A stretch of 30,502 bases of DNA from JAFAGX01 sp035622175 (GCA_035622175.1 DASPVV010000229.1:1-30502), one strand, 5' to 3'. Counted from the stretch's first letter, positions 1 through 7,778 are shown. Numbers and translations are program-made. The notes: generated by a model from the letters alone, not told the origin.

Positions 1-771
1 GACAGTGCCGCTGATCGCCGAATGCATGGCCGCTCCGCCCAATTCCTCGGCGGAGACCTTTTGCCCGATGGCGGCCTGCACCAAGGCTGGGCCGGCAAGG
101 AAAAGTCCGCTGCCGTCGGTCATGAGCACGTGGTCGCACATCACGGGCAGATATCCGCCGCCGGCGACACACATACCCATAATCGCCGCGATCTGGGGAA
201 TACCCATGGCGGACATGATGGCGTTGTTGCGAAACACCCGGCCGAAGTCGTCAGTATCCGGGAATACGTCTTCCTGGAGAGGGAGAAACACGCCGGCGGA
301 GTCGACCAGATAAATGGTCGGAACCCGGTTCTCCATGGCAATCGTCTGCGCTCGAATCACCTTCTTGGTGGTCATGGGGAAAAACGCGCCCGCTTTCACC
401 GTGGCGTCATTGGCGATGATCATCACCAACCGGGTATGGATGCGCCCCAGCCCGGTGACAACCCCGGCGCCGGGGGCACCTCCCCATTCCTGGTACATGC
501 CAAAGGCGGCATAGGCGCCGATTTCAAAGAAGGTGCCGGGATCGGTCAGCCGTTGGATGCGCTCCCGGGCGGTGAGACGGCCCTTGTTGTGCTGGCTCTC
601 CACCGCTCTCGCTCCGCCACCCTCGCGGATTTTCTCTTCCTGGTTGCGGAGTTCGGAAACCAGGTCGGCGAGAAAGCGCATATTCCCCTCAAAGCGGGGA
701 GAGGTTGCATCGACCCGGGTCTCAAGCGCCGCCGCCGCTCCGGGCGAGCTCATTTCGCTATGATCGGCCAT
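1..771 (-). CDS. acyl-CoA carboxylase carboxyltransferase (beta) subunit, methylcrotonyl-CoA carboxylase-like, partial
   Basis: This is the N-terminal 257 codons of a biotin-dependent carboxyltransferase; the rest lies left of the window. It transfers CO2 from carboxybiotin to an acyl-CoA in the cytoplasm. Visible family landmarks are the N-terminal helix region with KGRLTARERI (about residues 65-74), IIANDATVKAGAF, the oxyanion-type segment VDSAGVFLPLQEDVFPD, and MCVAGGGYLPVM. The ATVK and PxxxDVFPDxDxFGR segments match methylcrotonyl-CoA carboxylase beta better than propionyl-CoA carboxylase beta, which has QDFTVFGGS and NDSGGARIQEG at these places. The ATG at 771 gives the usual N-terminal length for the family. 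It is the last visible gene of a minus-strand cluster with the split mutase, 93 bp downstream of the B12-binding subunit. The biotin carboxylase partner is not in view. Exact acyl-CoA substrate is inferred, not shown. Confidence 0.9.
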   Translation of the reverse strand, partial: MADHSEMSSPGAAAALETRVDATSPRFEGNMRFLADLVSELRNQEEKIREGGGARAVESQHNKGRLTARERIQRLTDPGTFFEIGAYAAFGMYQEWGGAPGAGVVTGLGRIHTRLVMIIANDATVKAGAFFPMTTKKVIRAQTIAMENRVPTIYLVDSAGVFLPLQEDVFPDTDDFGRVFRNNAIMSAMGIPQIAAIMGMCVAGGGYLPVMCDHVLMTDGSGLFLAGPALVQAAIGQKVSAEELGGAAMHSAISGTV

Positions 772-864
772 GCGGGAAGGACCTGAATTTCCTACCGTAT
801 ACCAGGCGAGAGCGAGCTCGCAAACGACTTCAATCCGCCTCCACAGCGAAGCGAGCGTGCGCCC

Positions 865-1287
865 TCAGCTTGCCGTCGGTACCTCGCGCCGTCTGCCATG
901 AGTGCGGATAAACTGCACGATCTCGTCCATGGCGGTGCCCGGCTGAAAAATTGCCGCCACCCCTGCTTGCTTGAGATGGGCGATGTCCTGCTCCGGGATG
1001 ATTCCGCCTACGATGACGATGACGTCTTCCATCTGATTCTGCCTGAGCAAGTCCATGACCCGGGGAACAATCGCATTGTGCGCCCCGGAGAGGATCGACA
1101 GTCCGATGACGTGGACGTCTTCCTGCAGGGCGGCGCTGACGATCATTTCTGGCGTCTGCCGCAGGCCGGTGTAGATAACCTCCATGCCGGCGTCCCGCAG
1201 AGCACGGGCGATCACCTTGGCTCCACGATCGTGGCCATCGAGGCCCGGCTTGGCCACGAGTACGCGGATTTTAGATTCCGTGGTCAT
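865..1287 (-). CDS. B12-binding small subunit of an acyl-CoA mutase
   Basis: This 140-residue protein is the cobalamin-binding subunit of a split adenosylcobalamin-dependent acyl-CoA mutase. The signature DxHxxG appears as DGHDRG near residue 18; its His is the lower axial cobalt ligand in this family. The later motifs GLSILSGAH and IVGGIIP, and the terminal IFQPGT segment, complete the Rossmann-like B12 fold. I chose the ATG at 1287 (MTTESKIRVL), because family members begin just before the KIRVLVAKPGLDGHD strand; the reading frame stays open 10 codons further upstream to 1317. The gene lies downstream of the large subunit, separated from it by a DNA glycosylase gene and a 286-bp stretch (1288-1573) in which I see no gene. 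The two subunits should assemble into one enzyme. Confidence 0.92.
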   Translation of the reverse strand: MTTESKIRVLVAKPGLDGHDRGAKVIARALRDAGMEVIYTGLRQTPEMIVSAALQEDVHVIGLSILSGAHNAIVPRVMDLLRQNQMEDVIVIVGGIIPEQDIAHLKQAGVAAIFQPGTAMDEIVQFIRTHGRRREVPTAS

Positions 1288-1573
1288 GTTCCGGTTCGAA
1301 ACCCGCAATCCTGGCAACCCGGAATGTAGCCGTCAGGACGGCCCCCGCGGAAGACAGAAACAACCGATCAGCGAGCTCGATGGTGCGACCGCCCAAGCGT
1401 TATGCCAACCCGCCGGGCGAAGGGAAGCCTAGGCTGCCCGAATCATCCACCAGGGTAGTGATCCGCGCCTTTCCTGACAACCTTCCCGGGGGTCGAATAC
1501 AGGCCGATTATATACGGGGAATGGGCGAAATTCCTGGACGCGGGAGTCCCCGGCCTTTCGCGTTGCGCTGGCA

Positions 1574-2173
1574 CTAGACGGTCTTGACGTCCATACTCTT
1601 CCACAAGTACCAGCAGGCAACCGTGCGGTAGGGCTCCCAGGGCCGCGCAATCTTGTTGATCTCGGCGGGGGTGGGCAGGTGGCGTTTGCGGTAATGTCTC
1701 TTGATGGCCGACTGCACTCCGAAGTCCCCGGTGGGAAGGACGTTCGGCCGCTGCAGGGTGAACATGAGGAACATTTGTGCGGTCCAGACGCCGACGCCTT
1801 TGACTTGGGTGAGATGTGCGATGACCTCCTCATCCGACAGATCCGCCAGCTGGCTAAAGTCGAGCTGGCCCTGGCGGGTCCGTTCCGCCAGGTCGCGCAG
1901 GTAGGACGACTTTTGTTTGGAGAGGCCGACCGAGCGCATCTGGTCGTCGCTCAGCTCGAGAATTCCCCTCGGGGAGAGGGGTTGGCCGGCCAGGGCGGTG
2001 AGTCGCTCAAAGATGCGGACCGCAGCTTTTCCGTTCAACTGCTGGTAGACGATGGCCTCGGCCAGGCTGTGAAATTCAGCGGGCCCGTACTCCATGCGAC
2101 AGGGGCCAATGCGATCAATCAGGCGGGCAAGAACGGGATCGGCTCGTTTCAGGTGGGTGATGGCTTTTCGCAT
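1574..2173 (-). CDS. DNA-3-methyladenine glycosylase II family (AlkA-like, HhH-GPD)
   Basis: This 199-residue protein belongs to the helix-hairpin-helix GPD superfamily of base-excision repair glycosylases and probably removes alkylated bases such as 3-methyladenine. The hairpin is LTQVKGVGVWTAQMFLMF (about residues 121-138), followed by the Pro-rich LPTGD loop with the presumed catalytic Asp at residue 150. YQQLNGKAA (43-51) is also typical of AlkA relatives. It lacks the extra N-terminal domain of E. coli AlkA (282 residues), so it is a short single-domain form. There is no iron-sulfur cluster Cys set, which argues against the endonuclease III/MutY branch. It sits 44 bp downstream of the mutase large subunit in the same direction and so may be cotranscribed with it; no functional link to the mutase is obvious. 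Confidence 0.9.
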   Translation of the reverse strand: MRKAITHLKRADPVLARLIDRIGPCRMEYGPAEFHSLAEAIVYQQLNGKAAVRIFERLTALAGQPLSPRGILELSDDQMRSVGLSKQKSSYLRDLAERTRQGQLDFSQLADLSDEEVIAHLTQVKGVGVWTAQMFLMFTLQRPNVLPTGDFGVQSAIKRHYRKRHLPTPAEINKIARPWEPYRTVACWYLWKSMDVKTV

Positions 2174-2217
2174 AACGGATTGGACTCGGATCGACGAACG
2201 AAGGATAGCAAATTGGG

Positions 2218-4008
2218 CTAGGGGGTGCTGGTTTCCGTGTAGGTCCCGTACACCTCGCGCAGGGCGTTCGAAATTTCCCCTACCGTGGCGTAGGCGCGCA
2301 CGGCATCGAGGATGAACGGCATGGTGTTCGCCGAAGACAGCGTGCCGTCCGAGGACGCCTCGGGTTCCTGGCCGGCTGCCCTCTTGAGCGCGTCCAGTCG
2401 CCGCCCGACTTCCTCACTGGACCGGCCAGCCCGGAGAGCCTTCAGCTTGGCGAACTGCTGACGGGCCACGCTTTCATCAATGTAAAGAATGCGCGGAGGC
2501 TCCTCTTCCACGGTGAAGTCATTCACCCCAACAATGATCTTTTCTTTCGCTTCGACGGCGCGCTGATACTGGTAAGCCGCCTCGGCAATTTCTTTTTGGG
2601 GATAGCCGCGCTCGATGGCCTTGACCATTCCCCCCATGGCATCGAGCTTGCGGAAATAGTCGAAGGCGCCGTTCTCCATGTCGAGCGTCAGCCGTTCCAG
2701 GAAGTAGGATCCTCCCAGGGGATCGATGGTTTGGGTAACCCCGGACTCGTAGGCGATGATCTGCTGCGTACGCAGCGCAATGCGGGCGGCCTCTTCGGTC
2801 GGCAGCGCCCAGGCTTCGTCGTAGGAGTCGGTGTGCAAGGATTGCGTTCCGCCCAAAACCGCCGCCAGTGCCTGCAGGGCGACCCGGGCGATGTTATTCA
2901 TGGGCTGTTGCGCGGGTAGGGAGACTCCCGCCGTCTGGGTGTGAAATCTGAGCAGCCAGGTGCGCGGGTTCTGGGCATGAAAGCGATCTTTCGTCAGCCG
3001 ATACCAGATGGCCCGGGCGGCTCGGTACTTGGCTATCTCCTCAAAAAAATCGTTGTGGGCGTTAAAGAAGAAGCTGAGCCGCGGACCGAACTCGTCGAGA
3101 TCGAGACCGCGAGCGCGCGCCCATTCGACGTATTCCACCCCGTCGTACAGCGTGAACGCCAGTTCCTGCAGCGCGGTCGAACCGGCTTCGCGAATATGGT
3201 AGCCACTGATGGAGATGGGGTTGAAACGCGGGGTGAGCTTGGCACCGAATTCCAACGTGTCCACCACCAGACGCATGGACGGCGCCGGCGGATAAATGTA
3301 TTCCTTTTGTGCGATGTACTCCTTCAGGATGTCGTTCTGCAGGGTCCCGGAAACCTTCTTCCAGTCAGCCCCCTGTTTTTCGACAACCACCAGATACATC
3401 GCCCACAGGATGGACGCCGGTGAGTTGATGGTCATCGAGACGGTGGTTTTCTCAAGATCAATGCCGCGGAACAGGATCTCCATGTCTTCGAGAGAGTCGA
3501 TGGCGACTCCACACTTGCCCACTTCCCCTTCACTGGCAGCGTGATCCGAGTCATACCCCATGAGCGTGGGCAAGTCGAACGCCACCGATAAGCCTCCCCC
3601 TCCCTGCGCCAGCAGATACTGGTAGCGGCGGTTGGTTTCTTCCGGGGAAGCGAAACCGGAAAACTGACGCATGGTGAACAGCTTGCCCCGGTAGCCGGTG
3701 GCGTGAATGCCGCGGGTGAAAGGAGGCTGGCCGGGATCGCCGAGCTCGGTCTGATAACTCCAATCTGCGGGCAGGTCAGCCGGGGTATATAAACGGCGCA
3801 CCGCAGCGCCGGACAAGGTGGTGAAACGAGCCCTTCGGTTCTCCGCGAGGTTGATCCCGGTGGCAGCGCCAATCGGACGTTCCGCAGTTTTCTCGAGCGT
3901 AGGCGCGAGCGTCTTTTCCGCCCATTGCCTCTCTTGATCGGAAGGAAGGCGCCCTTCGTAGATGTCGGAAGCTAGATTTTCAGCCAACTTCGAAATCTTG
4001 TTGTCCAC
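2218..4008 (-). CDS. acyl-CoA mutase large subunit, isobutyryl-CoA mutase-like (split, B12-dependent)
   Basis: This 596-residue protein is the catalytic TIM-barrel subunit of a B12-dependent acyl-CoA mutase; the B12 domain is encoded separately at 865-1287. Family motifs include RQFSGFASPEETN (114-126), SVAFDLPTLMGYDSDH (141-156), GTLQNDILKEYIAQ (221-234) and ISISGYHIREAG (265-276) with the conserved His271. Numbering against Propionibacterium methylmalonyl-CoA mutase, substrate residue Tyr89 is Phe116 here and Arg207 is Gln234, with the same 118-residue spacing. Phe/Gln is the pair described for isobutyryl-CoA mutase IcmA, so the likely reaction is isobutyryl-CoA to n-butyryl-CoA instead of methylmalonyl-CoA to succinyl-CoA. 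The start is a GTG preceded by AAGGGG five bases upstream. Most pipelines would call it methylmalonyl-CoA mutase. The specificity is inference from two residues. Confidence 0.9.
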   Translation of the reverse strand: MDNKISKLAENLASDIYEGRLPSDQERQWAEKTLAPTLEKTAERPIGAATGINLAENRRARFTTLSGAAVRRLYTPADLPADWSYQTELGDPGQPPFTRGIHATGYRGKLFTMRQFSGFASPEETNRRYQYLLAQGGGGLSVAFDLPTLMGYDSDHAASEGEVGKCGVAIDSLEDMEILFRGIDLEKTTVSMTINSPASILWAMYLVVVEKQGADWKKVSGTLQNDILKEYIAQKEYIYPPAPSMRLVVDTLEFGAKLTPRFNPISISGYHIREAGSTALQELAFTLYDGVEYVEWARARGLDLDEFGPRLSFFFNAHNDFFEEIAKYRAARAIWYRLTKDRFHAQNPRTWLLRFHTQTAGVSLPAQQPMNNIARVALQALAAVLGGTQSLHTDSYDEAWALPTEEAARIALRTQQIIAYESGVTQTIDPLGGSYFLERLTLDMENGAFDYFRKLDAMGGMVKAIERGYPQKEIAEAAYQYQRAVEAKEKIIVGVNDFTVEEEPPRILYIDESVARQQFAKLKALRAGRSSEEVGRRLDALKRAAGQEPEASSDGTLSSANTMPFILDAVRAYATVGEISNALREVYGTYTETSTP

Positions 4009-4136
4009 CGCATCCCCTTGTTCCCTTTGATCATAGAGGAGCCATCACGGAGTCACAAGGGCGGCAACCCCGGGCCGCGGCCGGTTTTGAGTTTTTGCCA
4101 TGGCTTGCCTGCTCTGGCCCACAAGCATACGGCTGC

Positions 4137-4164
4137 TTGACGGGAGCCCAAGCCAAGCTATAAT
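4137..4164 (+). promoter_or_regulatory. sigma70-type promoter of the sdpR/sdpI-like operon
   Basis: TTGACG (4137-4142), a 16-base spacer and a perfect TATAAT (4159-4164) lie upstream of the ArsR gene. Transcription would start near 4171, leaving a leader of about 32 bases. This is among the best consensus promoters in the window. The divergent mutase gene starts at 4008, so the 194-bp intergenic region serves both. Confidence 0.75.
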
Positions 4165-4170
4165 AAGATG

Positions 4171-4188
4171 ATTAGGTATTCTCCTAAT
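4171..4188. promoter_or_regulatory. inverted-repeat operator candidate for the ArsR/SdpR-like repressor
   Basis: A perfect inverted repeat ATTAGG-TATTCT-CCTAAT (6-bp arms, 6-base spacer) begins seven bases after the -10 box, exactly where transcription should start. ArsR-family repressors commonly bind imperfect palindromes overlapping their own promoters, so autorepression of the downstream pair is the simplest reading. Binding is inferred. Confidence 0.6.
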
Positions 4189-4202
4189 TAAACGATGATC
4201 TA

Positions 4203-4502
4203 ATGAGTATGGGAAACAACAGGGCCTTCAAAGCGTTAGCCGATCCGACTCGTCGCAGCATTCTCGATCTGCTGCGGCATGGTGAGAAGACGGCGGGAGA
4301 ACTGGCGAAATGTTTCGATATGACCAAGCCTTCGATGTCCCATCATTTCTCGGTGTTGAAGGAGGCGGATCTCATTACCAGTCGACGGGACGGACAGCAG
4401 ATCTGGTACGAGCTCAATACGACTGTCGTACAGGACCTGGTCGCCTGGGCCATGCACCTCATGGGGGATGACAAGAGGAAAAGCGGAGGTAAACCGGCAT
4501 GA
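4203..4502 (+). CDS. ArsR-family autorepressor, SdpR-like
   Basis: This 99-residue protein is a small winged-helix repressor. FKALADPTRRSILDLLR (about 8-24) is the ArsR N-terminal signature, TKPSMSHHFSVLKEADLI (about 41-58) is the recognition helix region, and RRDGQQIWYEL is the wing. No metal-binding Cys pair is present in the recognition helix, so it is probably not a metal sensor. It overlaps the next gene by four bases (ATGA), giving translational coupling with an SdpI-like membrane protein. In Bacillus subtilis the sdpRI pair has the same order, with SdpR repressing its own operon until SdpI captures it at the membrane. No clear Shine-Dalgarno precedes the ATG; a second in-frame ATG two codons later is possible. 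Confidence 0.9.
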   Translation: MSMGNNRAFKALADPTRRSILDLLRHGEKTAGELAKCFDMTKPSMSHHFSVLKEADLITSRRDGQQIWYELNTTVVQDLVAWAMHLMGDDKRKSGGKPA

Positions 4503-5146
4503 CGTACAGGTACTATCTCGTCGGAATTTTGCTGACGGCGGCGGCATTTCTGGCCACCCTAATGGCCTATCCCCATCTTCCGAGCCTGGTCGCAACCCAC
4601 TGGAACCTCGAGGGCCAAGCCAACGATTACAGCGCGAAATGGGTTCTCTTCTTGACCGGCCCCGGGTTGATGGCAGGGTTCATGCTCTTTTTCCGTGCTT
4701 TGTCTTGGTTATCTCCCAAGCACTGGGAAGTGGATTCTTTCAAAATCACGTATCTCTACATCATGCTGGTTCTCCTTTCCATGATGGCTTACTTCCATGC
4801 CTTGGTTCTGTGGGTTGGTCTGGGCCATCCCCTCAAGATGGGGCGAGCTATCATGGGCGGCATTTGTCTGATGTTCGCCTTGCTGGGGAATGTACTGGGC
4901 AAGGTACGCCGCAACTTCTATATCGGGATCAAAACCCCCTGGGCTCTTGCCAACCAGCGGGTTTGGAACGCGACCCACCGCTTTGCCGCGAAGACATTCG
5001 TCGTGGGTGGGCTGCTGGGCTTGGCGCTCACGGTGGCCGGGATGAGCGGCTGGCCCACCCTGGCCTCGCTGATCTCCGCCGCTCTCATCCCCCCCATTTA
5101 TTCATTGGTGTTCTACAAGCAACTGGAGCGGCGCGGGGAGCTGTGA
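4499..5146 (+). CDS. SdpI-like membrane protein (DUF1648/SdpI family)
   Basis: This 215-residue integral membrane protein has about six hydrophobic segments (near residues 8-28, 47-66, 84-107, 114-132, 164-182 and 185-204). The N-terminal half carries the DUF1648 hallmark HWNLEGQANDY (34-44). The segment NFYIGIKTPWALANQRVWNATHRF contains the SdpI signature GIKTPW...VWNxTHR. In B. subtilis SdpI gives immunity to the SdpC toxin and recruits SdpR to the membrane. No SdpABC toxin genes are in this window, so immunity to an own toxin cannot be claimed; signalling or protection against foreign toxins are alternatives. Translation is coupled to the ArsR gene upstream. No good terminator is visible after the stop. 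Confidence 0.88.
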   Translation: MTYRYYLVGILLTAAAFLATLMAYPHLPSLVATHWNLEGQANDYSAKWVLFLTGPGLMAGFMLFFRALSWLSPKHWEVDSFKITYLYIMLVLLSMMAYFHALVLWVGLGHPLKMGRAIMGGICLMFALLGNVLGKVRRNFYIGIKTPWALANQRVWNATHRFAAKTFVVGGLLGLALTVAGMSGWPTLASLISAALIPPIYSLVFYKQLERRGEL

Positions 5147-5253
5147 GGAATACGGTGGGCCCGTTCCCGTGATCCCCGGATTGGTTGCCCCAGTTGGCTC
5201 TCCCATCGCCCAATGGCTTCGCAAATCTCTACTAATATGATAGAGTAACTTAC

Positions 5254-6729
5254 ATGGGGCAGGCGGGCCTTTCCTCTCCCGCAGGGTTCGGGCAAGCACT
5301 GAGACCCGGCGGTTCCGGCGCCACGGTGGCCATTATCGGCGGTGGTTTCACCGGGGCCACGCTGGCGGCGCAACTGTTGCGGCGTGGGCCGGACTCGAGT
5401 TCGGTGGTTTTGATCGAACCCGGGGACTGCCCAGGCCGAGGCGTAGCCTATGGTACTCACTATGGCTGGCATTTACTGAATGTCGTAGCCCGCGACATGA
5501 GCGCCCTCGAGGATGATCCGGACGACTTCCTGCGCTGGGCCCGGGCTAATTACGACTCCGCGGTCGGCCCGGAGAGCTTTCTTCCGCGGCGGGTTTATGG
5601 GCAGTACATCTCGGCCCTCCTCGTCGGAACCGTGGCCCTCAACCGGGGCCGATTTTTTTTCAAGCACGACGAAGCGATCTCTGTGAAAGCCTTGGGCCGA
5701 GGGGGCGTGGTCGATCTCCGGAGCGGGGACAGCCTGGTCGCTGACAAGATTGTGCTGGCAACCGGGAATTTCCCGCCGCGCGATCCAGACCTGCCGGGGA
5801 AGACGGCGCACAGCACTCGCTATGTCCCGTATGCCTGGTCTTCTGCTGCTCTTGCAGATCTGGCACCAGAGGGCGAGGTCCTACTCTTGGGTTCGGGCCT
5901 AACCGCCATCGATCAAGTCTTGGCCCTGCGGGCGCGTGAATTTCGGGGCAGGATTCATCTTCTTTCGCGCCACGGCTTGCTGCCTCAGCCACACCAGAGC
6001 ACGGCGCCCTGGCCGGCATTCTGGAACGAGGCGTCGCCACAGACCGCACGCGGACTTCTTCGCCTGGTCCGCCAGCAGGTGCGAAGCGCACATCGCTCCG
6101 GGAAGAACTGGCGTGGGGTGATCGAGGCCATTCGGCCGTTCACCCAGCGCATGTGGCAATCGCTTCCGGCAATCGAAAAACGCCGTTTTCTTCGCCACCT
6201 CCGTCCTTATTGGGAAATACACCGTCATCGTGTTGCACCAGAGATCCATCAGCTGATTGCCTATCAATTGCGGGACGGCGAAACTCGGGTCCATGCCGGC
6301 TGGATCCTACGGTATGAGGAAGGTGCCCAGGGAGTGGCCGTCACCTACCGCCGGCGCAGAACGGGAGACGAGACCCAGCTGCTTGTCGACCGCGTCATCA
6401 ACTGCACGGGGCATGAAACCGACTGTCGAAAACTGGACTCCCCGCTGCTCAGGCAGCTGCGGCAGGAGGGCCTGATTCGTCCTGACTCCTTGGGCCTGGG
6501 AGTAGACGTCGATGAAAACGGAGCCCTGCTGAACCGAGATGGTGCGCCTTCGGATTTTCTCTACGCCATCGGGCCGCCGCGAAAGGGCGCTCTTTGGGAG
6601 ACGACGGCGGTTCCCGAAATCCGCCGGCAGATCTCAGACCTGGTTCACAGGTTGAAACTCAGCCTGAACGCGAGGTTGTTTTCGGGTCATGATCTTGACC
6701 ACGAGTGCGCCCCGGCTCTCTCGGAGTAA
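5254..6729 (+). CDS. FAD/NAD(P)-binding protein (NAD_binding_9-type oxidoreductase)
   Basis: This 491-residue protein has an N-terminal dinucleotide fold, VAIIGGGFTGATLAAQLL (about 25-42), then the family segment PGRGVAYG (60-67), the ATGNFPP motif (169-175) and a second Rossmann motif LLGSGLTAID (211-220). These are typical of the FAD-NAD(P)-binding family often labelled FAD-dependent oxidoreductase, to which some amino-acid hydroxylase-like flavoproteins belong. The C-terminus ends in ETTAVPEIRRQI, also typical of the family. Substrate is unknown. There is no signal peptide; the first 20 residues are Gly/Ser-rich and may not be translated if a later start is used. A TATGAT box at 5236-5241 lies 12 bases before the ATG and no Shine-Dalgarno is visible. 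The gene stands alone between the SdpI-like gene and PadR. Confidence 0.8.
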   Translation: MGQAGLSSPAGFGQALRPGGSGATVAIIGGGFTGATLAAQLLRRGPDSSSVVLIEPGDCPGRGVAYGTHYGWHLLNVVARDMSALEDDPDDFLRWARANYDSAVGPESFLPRRVYGQYISALLVGTVALNRGRFFFKHDEAISVKALGRGGVVDLRSGDSLVADKIVLATGNFPPRDPDLPGKTAHSTRYVPYAWSSAALADLAPEGEVLLLGSGLTAIDQVLALRAREFRGRIHLLSRHGLLPQPHQSTAPWPAFWNEASPQTARGLLRLVRQQVRSAHRSGKNWRGVIEAIRPFTQRMWQSLPAIEKRRFLRHLRPYWEIHRHRVAPEIHQLIAYQLRDGETRVHAGWILRYEEGAQGVAVTYRRRRTGDETQLLVDRVINCTGHETDCRKLDSPLLRQLRQEGLIRPDSLGLGVDVDENGALLNRDGAPSDFLYAIGPPRKGALWETTAVPEIRRQISDLVHRLKLSLNARLFSGHDLDHECAPALSE

Positions 6730-7030
6730 ATCCAAGGTGCGCTTTGGAGTGGCGGGATCAATCCCGCTAACACAGAGCCTCCCGCCGGTCGGCGCCAGGC
6801 GCGCTGCTCGATCACTCTGCCATGGGTCAACATCCGCACGTCGCATCCTGCCGCCACCCCTGCGATTGTGCAGTCGAACCCGGGCACCAGCCAAACCCAC
6901 CCTCGGTTGTCGAGCGGGGATCAACCGTTTTGCTGCTTGCTGGCCGAGCACTCGGTTCATCCGCAACTTGGGTCGTGATCGAGTCAAGCAAGTCGGAACA
7001 TCCCGCCGGCTATCCCCATATCAGACAATA
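6730..7030. other. 301-bp stretch without a recognised gene
   Basis: I see no convincing coding region on either strand. A short hairpin (GCGGGAT at 6752-6758 against ATCCCGC at 6761-6767) follows the FAD protein gene but has no T-tract, so it is at best a weak terminator. The right end leads into the PadR promoter region. Confidence 0.5.
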
Positions 7031-7062
7031 CTATTTTAAAAATAGCTATTGCGGCGTATAAT
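7031..7062 (+). promoter_or_regulatory. padR promoter with two adjoining palindromes
   Basis: A perfect TATAAT lies at 7057-7062, seven bases before the PadR ATG. Upstream are two overlapping palindromes: CTATTTT-A-AAAATAG (7031-7045) and AATAGCTATT (7041-7050). They cover the expected -35 and spacer region, where a bound repressor would block RNA polymerase. PadR regulators usually act on their own promoters, so these are good operator candidates. The -35 element is AT-rich and not clear. Confidence 0.6.
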
Positions 7063-7069
7063 CCCGTGC

Positions 7070-7414
7070 ATGGCAAAGAATCCCGGGCACCGCGACTTGT
7101 TTGCTGGCGCTTTGGAACTGATGATCCTGCATTCGCTGCGCGTGAAGCCCATGCATGGTTATGCGCTGGTCAAACATATCAAGCTCGTGTCTGACGATCT
7201 GTTGCAGGTGGAAGAAGGATCTCTCTATCCGGCGCTACAGCGTATGTTGCGAGCAGGCTTGCTCGAATCGAAAGCGGGTGTTTCGGCCAAAGGACGTCCC
7301 ACCCGGATTTACCGGCTCACCAAAGCAGGCATCCAGCATCTCGAGCGGGAGAAATCCGGCTTCGAGACAATGTTTGCCGGAATCACCCGTGTCCTCGCTG
7401 TGGCGAAAGCTTAG
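7070..7414 (+). CDS. PadR-family transcriptional regulator
   Basis: This 114-residue winged-helix regulator has the PadR core LELMILHSLRVKPMHGYAL followed by the strongly conserved EEGSLYPALQRMLRAGLL and GRPTRIYRLTKAG wing. It lacks a long C-terminal dimerisation domain and belongs to the short PadR type (PadR-s2-like). In Acidobacteria this type commonly sits directly upstream of an ADOP/MacB-like permease gene, and the remains of such a gene follow here after nine bases. I chose the ATG at 7070 (MAKNPGHRDLF), which fits family length; a TTG seven codons upstream would fall inside the promoter. The ATG is seven bases after the -10 box, so the mRNA is probably leaderless. Confidence 0.92.
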   Translation: MAKNPGHRDLFAGALELMILHSLRVKPMHGYALVKHIKLVSDDLLQVEEGSLYPALQRMLRAGLLESKAGVSAKGRPTRIYRLTKAGIQHLEREKSGFETMFAGITRVLAVAKA

Positions 7415-7423
7415 GAGATTGCC

Positions 7424-7778
7424 ATGTCACACGACTTTGCTTCCGGCGTCGTCGCTACCACGACTTCTCGGTTTCGATTCAGGAGCATCTGGCAGAAAAA
7501 ATCGATGAGTTGATGGAAGAGGGCATGGCGCGCGAGGAAGCGATGCACGCTGCGCGGCGGGCCTTCGGGAATGTCACGCTCGTCGAGGAACGCTGCCGTG
7601 AACCATGGCAGTGGTTGAAGCTAGAAGGCATTCGGGCCGACCTGAAATATGCCCTGCGGCAGTCGGTCAAGCATCCTGGCTTTGCCCTCACGCCCATCCT
7701 GAGGTTGACGCTCGGTATCGGAGCGAATGTCGTCGTCTTCAGCGTCCTGAATGCGATTGTTCTCCACCCCTTGAAGGT
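7424..7778 (+). pseudogene. broken ADOP (acidobacterial duplicated orphan permease) gene, N-terminal remnant
   Basis: From 7441 one frame reads RRRRYHDFSVSIQEHLAEKIDELMEEG, then ARRAFGNVTLVEERCREPWQW, then ADLKYALRQSVKHPGFALTPILRLTLGIGANVVVFSVLNAIVLHPLK. This is the standard N-terminus of MacB-like ADOP permeases, up to the first transmembrane segment. Two lesions are visible. The apparent start ATG (7424, nine bases after padR) is in a different frame and meets a stop near 7513, so a frameshift lies around 7430-7445. Similarity then ends abruptly near 7778, where an intact protein would continue for about 700-800 residues; from there the sequence is the antisense 3' end of a glycosyltransferase gene. 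A deletion joining the two is the simplest explanation. A sequencing error could explain the frameshift but not the truncation. Confidence 0.8.

Noticed and set aside
22..786. 254-codon open frame on the plus strand opposite the carboxylase gene
   Set aside because: It is the complement of a clear carboxyltransferase gene; its product is His/Gly/Arg-rich with no family resemblance.
1429..1833. 134-codon Ser/Arg-rich open frame on the minus strand
   Set aside because: It overlaps the glycosylase gene in another frame and has no recognisable motif or start signal.
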